Of a stretch of 5,014 nucleotides of DNA, positions 1-5,014 are shown one piece after another (the first letter of the stretch is position 1; each line of letters opens with the position of its first letter). The DNA is from CAYSBA01 sp964429075 [NCBI: uncultured bacterium] (GTDB lineage: Bacteria; CAYSBA01). The translations under genes and the position numbers were made by a program. Below the pieces are notes generated by a model. The model searched no databases. It was not told the DNA's origin and saw only the letters and a list, made by a program, of their open reading frames with translations. The DNA lies in the NCBI GenBank assembly GCA_964429075.1, contig CAYSBA010000123.1, forward strand, positions 1-5,014. Reading direction: 5' to 3'.

Positions 1-275
1 CCCTCTTTTTTATTGGACTTTATAATATTAAAGTATTCATCTTTTTTTCTATCCACAAGTTCAATCTGCAAAAGTAATTTATAATACTCCCTCCTCTTTG
101 GATCCCTCTTTATCAGCCTTAAAAGCCCAGTTTTTGCAACCTGAATCTTACCATCATTTATTAATCCTAAAAGCTCTGAATAGGATGGGACCTTTCTGGC
201 CTCAAAGGTGGCGCATGCAAACAGGTTAGAAATGAAAATAAAGATGGTAGCAAAAAGACCTTTACAAGCGCCCAT
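1..275 (-). CDS. Putative lipoprotein / exported helical protein, 3' end beyond window (partial)
   Basis: The frame stays open for 91 codons from the ATG at 275-273 to the left edge, where the gene is cut off. GAGG at 285-282, six bases before the ATG, is a good ribosome binding site. The start lies inside the end of the GDP-mannose pyrophosphorylase gene (14-base overlap, different frame), which suggests translational coupling. The N-terminus looks like a signal peptide: Lys5, then a hydrophobic stretch at about residues 7-19, then LFAC at 18-21. LFAC is an acceptable but not ideal lipobox, which would put lipidated Cys21 at the mature N-terminus; cleavage by signal peptidase I after Ala22 is the alternative. 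From about residue 31 the sequence is charged and helical, with leucines, GK, a DP turn and paired aromatics spaced loosely like tetratricopeptide repeats, though no repeat can be proven from this fragment. I do not recognise the gene. Its position suggests a periplasmic or outer-membrane protein co-expressed with sugar-nucleotide enzymes. Confidence 0.75.
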   Translation of the reverse strand, partial: MGACKGLFATIFIFISNLFACATFEARKVPSYSELLGLINDGKIQVAKTGLLRLIKRDPKRREYYKLLLQIELVDRKKDEYFNIIKSNKKE

Positions 276-1617
276 AATCGTCCTCATATCTTATAATATC
301 GTCTTCCCCGAGGTATTGACCTGTTTGCACCTCAACAAAGACAAGTTTGTCAGCACCTGTATTTTCAATTCTGTGAATCATGTCTTTTTTTATAACCACA
401 ACATCGCCCTTTTTTACCCTATTTCTTTTATTGTTCAGTGTTACAATCCCTTCTCCCTCTACTATCGTCCAGCACTCATCCCTCTTTGTGTGTGACTGCA
501 GACTCAATCTATGACCTGGCTTCAGGCTTATAACCTTTACCTTATAATTTTTATCATCCCTGAGTATCCTATACTCACCCCATATCCTCTTTTCACATGG
601 TGTTATATCAACAACTTCTGGCATCTTATCTTCCAGTTCGTTGTAGACATCATTCATATGAGAAAGTCCCTTTTCTGAAGCTATCATAAGTGCATCGCCT
701 GTATCGATTATCACTATATCTGAAAGACCAAGTACAACTACAGCCTTTTTCTCGCTTTTTACATAGATATCTGTTGCATCTTTAACAATTAAATTGTTAG
801 AGACACTTTTGTCTATCTGCTTTACACTCTTCCAACTACCAAGATCGGTCCATCCAGCTTTATCTACGCCAAAAACCACCCGCCTTTTTGCTTTCTCAAT
901 TATAAGTCTGTCGATTGGCTCCTTTGGTAAAGAACCATATAGCGATCCATCACCTTTTAAAAATGCCTCTACTGCTTCTATATATTCTGGTGCAAACTTC
1001 CGAAAAAGTCTTTGCATTGTGGATGCCTTAAAAAGAAAGATCCCTGCATTCCAGAGGTATTTACCAGACTCAAGGTAAATTAAAGCAGTTTTTTCGTCTG
1101 GTTTTTCCTTAAAATCACAAATATCGTACCATCCATTTTTATTGTAATTACCCTTTTCTATATAACCATAACCTGTCTCTGGCCTGTCTGGATCGATTCC
1201 AAAGAGCACAATATTGTCCCTTTGTGCAGCAGTAATACCATTTTTTATTGCCTTATTAAGTATATCTGGATGCTCTACATAGTGATCTGATGGAGTAACA
1301 AGTAGAATGTCATCTTTATCAAACATAAAGCTTATAAGACATACACATGCAGCAGTATTCCTTGCAGCAGGCTCTTTTATAAATTCTACATCTGAAAAAG
1401 GTCCTCTGCCAAGACTTCCTATAATGATGTTTAACAGCTCCTTTGTAGCAATCAGATGAATGGAATCTGGTCTTAACTCTCGTATCCGTGAAACTGTCAG
1501 TTCGATTAGACTCTTTTCACCCACAATAGATAAAAGCTGTTTTGGGAGCTTCTTCCTGCTAATAGGCCATAGTCTCTTGCCAGCACCACCTGCAAGAATT
1601 GTAACCCTGAATGCCAC
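262..1617 (-). CDS. manC: Bifunctional mannose-1-phosphate guanylyltransferase / mannose-6-phosphate isomerase (type II PMI-GMP)
   Basis: This cytoplasmic enzyme makes GDP-mannose from mannose-1-phosphate and GTP. Its C-terminal domain would interconvert fructose-6-phosphate and mannose-6-phosphate. The 451 residues are a little shorter than P. aeruginosa AlgA (about 480). The nucleotidyltransferase domain (about 1-265) shows LAGGAGKRLWPISR at 8-21 with PKQ at 25-27, EPAARNTAA at 82-90, PSDH at 109-112, ETGYGYI at 147-153, EKPD at 171-174, WNAG at 189-192 and GWTDLGSW at 255-262. A linker of about 80 residues leads to the type II isomerase cupin: WGEY at 346-349, KPGHRLSLQSH at 366-376, Glu381, His415, and the family's C-terminal YLGEDDIIRYEDDYGR at 435-450. 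The usual HxH of the cupin reads H-T-K (His376, Lys378), so isomerase activity is less certain than pyrophosphorylase activity. The start is GTG at 1617-1615, directly after the upstream TGA, with GAGGGG just before it. Homologues are called algA, cpsB, rfbM or xanB. The family assignment is very secure. Confidence 0.95.
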   Translation of the reverse strand: MAFRVTILAGGAGKRLWPISRKKLPKQLLSIVGEKSLIELTVSRIRELRPDSIHLIATKELLNIIIGSLGRGPFSDVEFIKEPAARNTAACVCLISFMFDKDDILLVTPSDHYVEHPDILNKAIKNGITAAQRDNIVLFGIDPDRPETGYGYIEKGNYNKNGWYDICDFKEKPDEKTALIYLESGKYLWNAGIFLFKASTMQRLFRKFAPEYIEAVEAFLKGDGSLYGSLPKEPIDRLIIEKAKRRVVFGVDKAGWTDLGSWKSVKQIDKSVSNNLIVKDATDIYVKSEKKAVVVLGLSDIVIIDTGDALMIASEKGLSHMNDVYNELEDKMPEVVDITPCEKRIWGEYRILRDDKNYKVKVISLKPGHRLSLQSHTKRDECWTIVEGEGIVTLNNKRNRVKKGDVVVIKKDMIHRIENTGADKLVFVEVQTGQYLGEDDIIRYEDDYGRL

Positions 1618-3012
1618 TCAGTACCCCTCAACCTCTTTCTTGATCCTTTCTACAAGGCCCATTATCTCCTTTTTCAGGATCTCCATTGAAAGATTATCCC
1701 TGCCCTCTGCTCGAAGTATAATCTGTGGTTGAGTGTTGGAGGCCCTTATCAGTGCCCATCCATCCTTTCTCGAAAATCTCACACCATCGATTATGTCAAC
1801 ATCCTCCCCTCTGTTTAAATAATACTTGATACAGCGCTTTACTATTTCAAATTTTGTTGAGTCATCTCTTACATCAATCCTTATCTCTGGTGTGGTATAG
1901 CCCTTTCCAAGGACCCTTAAGGACGAAAGATTTGTGCCCTTTTTCTCAGCAATCTCAATCAACCTCATAGCAGCATATATTGCATCGTCAAAACCGAAAT
2001 ATCTGTCTTTTATATATATGTGGCCACTCATTTCACCGGCAAGTAGAGCCTTACTTTCTTCCATCTTTTTCTTTATGAATGAATGACCTGTTTTCCACAT
2101 AATCGGCCTGCCTCCCCTGTCCTTTATAAATTCAAACATCCTATCTGAGCATTTTACCTCTCCGATGATAGTTGACCCAGGGTTTTCATACAGAATCTCT
2201 TCTGCAAGTGCGGCCAAGATTTCGTCACCCCAAAGGATATCTCCGGTTTCATCCACAACACCAATCCTGTCACCATCACCATCAAAGGCAAACCCTCCAC
2301 CTAAATTCTCCATCTGAATGCTCTTTTTCATTGCCACAAGTGTATCTGGAAGGGTGGGATCTGGATGATGATAAGGGAAGGAGGAATCCGGCTCAAAATA
2401 GAGTGAGATATATTCTGCCCCAACAAGTTCAAGTAATCTTGATAAAACAGGTCCAACAGTCCCATTCCCGGTGTCAAAGACATATTTACCTTTGATTTTG
2501 TCTATATTGAGAGAATCAATAAGATCATTTATGTAACGAGATAGGATATACTCAGATCTATCTACTATTTTGCCCTTTTTGTCTTTTATTTTTTCATCAA
2601 CTTTGCCATAATGTAACCTTATTTCTCTCATCTCTTCACCGGTAAGAGTCCTTTTGTTGTAACATATCTTCATACCGTTGTGATCTGGAGGATTGTGGCT
2701 TCCAGTTATCATCAGACCACAAGGAGATAGTCGAAAAAGTGCATAGTAAAGAACAGGTGTTGGCACCATACCAAGCAGATATACATCGATTCCAGCACTG
2801 CCAAATACATCAACAAAGATGGATTCAATCAAGGGTGAACTTTTGCGATTATCTCTCCCTATCACCACCTCTTTCACACCCCTATCTTTATAAAAGACTG
2901 CGGAAGCCAGTGCAATCTTACGGACAGATTCTTCAGTGAGCTCTCTATCCCATACTCCTCTTATATCATAGGCCCTGAATATATGATCTATTACATCCAT
3001 GGTATCTTTCAT
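1618..3012 (-). CDS. algC: Phosphomannomutase/phosphoglucomutase (AlgC-type alpha-D-phosphohexomutase)
   Basis: This cytoplasmic enzyme interconverts sugar 6-phosphates and 1-phosphates, here most likely mannose-6-phosphate to mannose-1-phosphate to feed the next enzyme in the run. AlgC relatives also act on glucose phosphates. The 464 residues match the usual family length (about 450-465) and all four hallmark sites are intact. FRAYDIRG at 12-19 opens domain 1. TGSHNP at 103-108 contains the phosphorylated Ser105. DGDGDR at 244-249 binds Mg. GEMSGH at 326-331 recognises the sugar. RASNTQP at 423-429 with the following LRAEG binds the substrate phosphate. TGHSFIK at 308-314 is also typical. 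The first ATG (3012-3010) has no clear Shine-Dalgarno sequence. A second in-frame ATG at 3000-2998 (Met5) has a weak GAAAG before it and still leaves the conserved N-terminus whole, so the start is uncertain by four codons. The gene follows hflX by 26 bases. Its TGA abuts the next gene's GTG. It could equally be named manB. Confidence 0.95.
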   Translation of the reverse strand: MKDTMDVIDHIFRAYDIRGVWDRELTEESVRKIALASAVFYKDRGVKEVVIGRDNRKSSPLIESIFVDVFGSAGIDVYLLGMVPTPVLYYALFRLSPCGLMITGSHNPPDHNGMKICYNKRTLTGEEMREIRLHYGKVDEKIKDKKGKIVDRSEYILSRYINDLIDSLNIDKIKGKYVFDTGNGTVGPVLSRLLELVGAEYISLYFEPDSSFPYHHPDPTLPDTLVAMKKSIQMENLGGGFAFDGDGDRIGVVDETGDILWGDEILAALAEEILYENPGSTIIGEVKCSDRMFEFIKDRGGRPIMWKTGHSFIKKKMEESKALLAGEMSGHIYIKDRYFGFDDAIYAAMRLIEIAEKKGTNLSSLRVLGKGYTTPEIRIDVRDDSTKFEIVKRCIKYYLNRGEDVDIIDGVRFSRKDGWALIRASNTQPQIILRAEGRDNLSMEILKKEIMGLVERIKKEVEGY

Positions 3013-3038
3013 ATATTAATCGTCATCAATCTTCAACA
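3013..3038. other. 26-base gap between hflX and the phosphohexomutase gene
   Basis: This is the only non-coding gap between genes in the window. It has no hairpin followed by a T-run and no recognisable promoter, so it should not interrupt transcription. It also lacks a good Shine-Dalgarno sequence for the downstream gene, which leaves that gene's start codon open. Confidence 0.6.
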
Positions 3039-4706
3039 TCAGTATTCAGCCCAACTCTCAAATGCATCAGTGTCGATCTGCTTCATATCTTCTATCTGTT
3101 CAAGCATCTCTGCCATACGTTCAACAAGTTCAACAAGACCATATCCTGTTTTTGCTGACACACATATAGCATTGTACATTGTGGAAAGATTTGTGGCCTT
3201 CTCTTCATCAATTTTATCAACCTTATTAAATACAAGGAGCTGAGGAATGCTCCAGAGGCCAAGATCCTTTAGGGTATCAGTTACAACCTCAATATGTCTA
3301 TCCATGTCTGGATTTGATGCATCAACAATATGAAGGATCATATCACCATCACCTATCTCTTCTATCGTTGCCTTAAAGGCCTTAAGGAGCTCCTCTGGCA
3401 GGTCCTGTATAAAGCCAACTGTATCTGTGATTATTACATCACGCTCATTTGGGAACCTGAGACGTCTTGTCTTTGGGTCAAGGGTTGCAAAGAGTTTGTT
3501 GGCAGAGTATTCATCAGCATTTGTAAGCCTGTTCAGAAGAGTAGATTTTCCAGCATTGGTGTACCCTACAATAGGTATTATAGGAATATCCCTTTTATTT
3601 CTCAGTTTTCTTCTGTTCTTACGCATCCTTTCTATAGTCTTAAGTTCCTTTTCAAGCCTTATGATCCTGTCTCTTATGCGCCTTCTATCTATCTCTAATT
3701 TTTGCTCACCAGGACCCCTCGTGCCAATTCCACCAGCAAGTCTACTGAAGGCGGTCTTTGATTGTACCAGTCTTGGTAATGTATATTTAAGCTGTGCAAG
3801 TTCTACCTGGATCTTCCCCGCCCTGCTCTTTGCATGTCTTGCAAAGATATCAAGGATTAGTTGTGTCCTGTCTATTACCCTGATTTCAGCCTGTTCAGTT
3901 ATATTTTTTAACTGCGCAGGTGACAGGTCTCTATCAAAGATTATTAGATCACAATAATGATACATTGCCTTTATAATGACCTCTTCAAGTTTACCCCTGC
4001 CTATCAGATATGCAGGATCAGGACGTTTTCTAAACTGTAATACATGATCCACAATTTCAACTTCAGAAGTGTGTGCAAGCTGTTTTAATTCTTCTATCCT
4101 ACTTCTGTAGTTTAGATCTTTTATGTCAAAGATAAAGACACCTATTGCCCTCTCTTTATCGCTCTTTCTGTGTATTGAATCCATTTCTCTTTTAAATTCT
4201 TCTTCAAGGTCTCTTACAAAGGACAAAAAATCGATATCCAAGTCTTTTTTTTCTTCTATTACCCAGGGCTCTTCAATATCTCTTTTAGGTTTAAGATAGG
4301 CAATCTGAAAGTTTATCCTGCCACTTTTTTTATCCCTTACAACTGCACACATCACATCGAGTTTAAGATATGCAAGGTCAACAAGATCATCATGATTTAT
4401 CTTTTGACCTAAAAAGTGTGTATGGATAACCCTCACCCCACTTAATCTGTAAGAAGCAAGCCTTGTTCTCCCGAGATAGGGGATCACTATCTGATTTTTT
4501 GTACCTACAACTACATGAAGGACTCTTCCGCTCCTGTCGACCACAAGCCCAATTTGCCTTTCAATCTGCTCAGAAATATCTAAAATACGCAAAAGTGCAT
4601 ATTCAGGAATAAGTGTTGATTGTGGGAATCGCTTTTTTGCGATTCTCTCGAGCGTCTTCAGTGTCTCTTTTTTTAGGCCAGTCAGGTTTCCGGTAAGGAC
4701 ACCTAT
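3039..4706 (-). CDS. hflX: Ribosome-associated GTPase HflX, long form, probable non-AUG start
   Basis: HflX is an Obg/TRAFAC-class GTPase that binds the 50S subunit; characterised homologues split stalled or hibernating ribosomes after stress. Numbering from the ATA at 4706 (555 codons), all G motifs are present: GYTNAGKS at 381-388 (P-loop), LFATLDPKTR at 405-414 (switch I), DTVGF at 428-432, NKVD at 494-497 and SAK at 517-519. LSPAQ at 262-266, DRTQLILDIFA at 279-289 and GGIGTRGPGEQ at 325-335 are HflX-specific, followed by a basic coiled-coil-like segment. About 185 residues precede the part that aligns with E. coli HflX, while the C-terminus stops soon after G5. The first conventional start codon is TTG at 4592-4590, but it has no ribosome binding site and would remove GNLTGLKKETLKTLERI, which looks like the conserved N-terminus of long HflX proteins. 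The frame is open from 4739 with no ATG, GTG or TTG before 4592. AAGGGAGG at 4721-4714 sits seven bases before ATA (4706-4704). Family certain; start inferred. Confidence 0.93.
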   Translation of the reverse strand: MGVLTGNLTGLKKETLKTLERIAKKRFPQSTLIPEYALLRILDISEQIERQIGLVVDRSGRVLHVVVGTKNQIVIPYLGRTRLASYRLSGVRVIHTHFLGQKINHDDLVDLAYLKLDVMCAVVRDKKSGRINFQIAYLKPKRDIEEPWVIEEKKDLDIDFLSFVRDLEEEFKREMDSIHRKSDKERAIGVFIFDIKDLNYRSRIEELKQLAHTSEVEIVDHVLQFRKRPDPAYLIGRGKLEEVIIKAMYHYCDLIIFDRDLSPAQLKNITEQAEIRVIDRTQLILDIFARHAKSRAGKIQVELAQLKYTLPRLVQSKTAFSRLAGGIGTRGPGEQKLEIDRRRIRDRIIRLEKELKTIERMRKNRRKLRNKRDIPIIPIVGYTNAGKSTLLNRLTNADEYSANKLFATLDPKTRRLRFPNERDVIITDTVGFIQDLPEELLKAFKATIEEIGDGDMILHIVDASNPDMDRHIEVVTDTLKDLGLWSIPQLLVFNKVDKIDEEKATNLSTMYNAICVSAKTGYGLVELVERMAEMLEQIEDMKQIDTDAFESWAEY

Positions 4707-5002
4707 GATCCTGCCTCCCTTAGGGATGATATCTCCCTCTCAACTATCTTTTTCATCTCAGATTCAATCTTACCTTTCAAAGGTTTCAGAAAGAGACCAA
4801 GATTGCAATTTAGTTTGAGAACTGTATCTTTTATCTCAATAGATCCTTCAAAACCCTTGCCCTTTGCCATGATATTACCCTCTCTTTGCTGCACCTTGAA
4901 GGGATATTTACCATCCAACTTTTGCATGGCCTCTAATAGGGCTCTTTTTAGATCATCCTTTGAAATACCCGCTATGTCAAATTTAAGAACTATATCTGCC
5001 AT
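4703..5002 (-). CDS. Small protein resembling the polyhydroxyalkanoic acid system (PHA_gran_rgn) family
   Basis: This soluble 99-residue protein has no signal peptide or membrane segment. Its layout matches the small PHA_gran_rgn family from memory: an N-terminal strand (ADIVLKFDI), a helix (about 14-30, KDDLKRALLEAMQKL), strands carrying KGKGFEGSIEI at 47-57, then LNCNLGLFLKPLKGKIESEM at about 64-83, and a basic C-terminal helix. The FEGSIEIKD and LGLFLKPLKGKIE stretches are the most family-like parts. The biochemical role of the family is poorly defined. Some members lie near polyhydroxyalkanoate granule genes, but nothing else here points to that pathway, so the name should be read as a family label only. 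The ATG at 5002-5000 has no Shine-Dalgarno sequence in the 12 upstream bases visible, which instead contain TATAAT. The end of the gene holds the ribosome binding site of hflX, and its TAG overlaps the proposed hflX start. The gene is real on length, position and composition; its function is uncertain. Confidence 0.7.
   Translation of the reverse strand: MADIVLKFDIAGISKDDLKRALLEAMQKLDGKYPFKVQQREGNIMAKGKGFEGSIEIKDTVLKLNCNLGLFLKPLKGKIESEMKKIVEREISSLREAGS
4714..4721 (-). promoter_or_regulatory. Strong Shine-Dalgarno sequence for hflX
   Basis: AAGGGAGG on the minus strand lies inside the last codons of the upstream small gene. It is seven bases from an ATA codon in the hflX frame and eleven bases from a GTG at 4702-4700 that is out of frame and meets TGA after six codons. 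It is the only strong ribosome binding site near the 5' end of hflX, and it argues that translation starts here and not at the TTG at 4592. The overlap of ATA with the TAG stop (ATAG) resembles the common ATGA coupling arrangement. Confidence 0.65.
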
Positions 5003-5007
5003 AGTAT

Positions 5008-5013
5008 ATTATA
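5008..5013 (-). promoter_or_regulatory. Candidate sigma-70 -10 box (TATAAT) for the operon
   Basis: The minus strand reads TATAAT, a perfect -10 hexamer, ending five bases before the ATG at 5002. If used, transcription would begin at or within a base or two of the ATG, giving a leaderless or near-leaderless mRNA; this fits the absence of a Shine-Dalgarno sequence. The -35 region lies outside the window and the local DNA is AT-rich, so a chance match is quite possible. Confidence 0.35.
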
Positions 5014-5014
5014 A

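Noticed and set aside
208-495. 95-residue plus-strand open frame at the manC end
   Set aside because: It is antisense to the conserved ManC cupin domain and to the start of the lipoprotein gene, and its composition looks like a shadow frame.
3013-3038. Terminator or separate promoter between hflX and the phosphohexomutase gene
   Set aside because: The gap is only 26 bases, with no inverted repeat plus T-run and no paired -35/-10 elements.
3427-3957. 176-residue open frame on the plus strand opposite the hflX GTPase domain
   Set aside because: It lies wholly antisense to highly conserved HflX motifs, has a low-complexity Ser/Leu/Ile-rich composition typical of reverse-strand reading, and shows no ribosome binding site or recognisable domain.
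4590-4592. TTG at 4592 as the true hflX start
   Set aside because: It has no Shine-Dalgarno sequence, leaves more than 100 bases of apparently conserved HflX coding sequence untranslated, and is less plausible than initiation near 4706. It stays a fallback if the ATA start is disproved.
4683-4702. GTG at 4702-4700 directly after the TAG of the small gene, as the hflX start
   Set aside because: It is out of the HflX frame and reaches TGA after six codons, so it could serve only if a base were missing or added in this sequence.
4703-4742. Programmed -1 frameshift fusing the small protein to HflX
   Set aside because: HflX is indeed in the -1 frame and an SD-like sequence is present, but no slippery heptamer is visible in the shared open stretch; ordinary re-initiation at the overlap explains the layout more simply.

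Overview
This 5,014-base window carries one tightly packed gene run. Every supported gene lies on the minus strand, so it is read from the right edge to the left. The DNA is AT-rich by eye, and the reading frames use AGA/AGG for arginine very often. The gene set (a long-form HflX, an AlgC-type phosphohexomutase, a fused GDP-mannose pyrophosphorylase/phosphomannose isomerase, and a small secreted or lipid-anchored protein) fits a Gram-negative bacterium. A Desulfobacterota- or Nitrospirota-like lineage is a guess from gene style, and nothing in the window proves it. No RNA genes, CRISPR arrays, insertion sequences or long repeats were seen.

The layout in transcription order is as follows. (1) A 99-residue protein resembling the PHA_gran_rgn (polyhydroxyalkanoic acid system) family lies at 5002-4703, with a perfect TATAAT just before its ATG. 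(2) An HflX GTPase ends at 3039. Its coding frame extends well upstream of the first conventional start codon (TTG at 4592), to about 4706, where an excellent Shine-Dalgarno sequence precedes an ATA codon that overlaps the previous gene's stop (ATAG). (3) A phosphomannomutase/phosphoglucomutase lies at 3012-1618, 26 bases after hflX. (4) A mannose-1-phosphate guanylyltransferase/mannose-6-phosphate isomerase lies at 1617-262, its GTG start directly abutting the previous TGA. (5) A partial gene starts at 275, overlaps the previous gene by 14 bases and runs off the left edge. It encodes a signal peptide with a probable lipobox and then charged helical sequence.

Genes 3 and 4 together cover fructose-6-phosphate to mannose-6-phosphate to mannose-1-phosphate to GDP-mannose, the activated sugar for mannose-, fucose- or rhamnose-containing surface polysaccharides. 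HflX is a ribosome-associated GTPase, and its co-location with these genes probably reflects shared transcription more than shared function. Junctions range from a 26-base gap to overlaps, with no terminator between genes, so the run looks like one operon with translational coupling at several joints.

No wholly new system is evident. The best point for a second look is the start of hflX, where the sequence implies either a rare ATA start codon or a sequence error. Smaller points are the possible leaderless promoter at the right edge, the substituted second histidine in the cupin motif of the ManC-like enzyme, and the unrecognised exported protein at the left edge.
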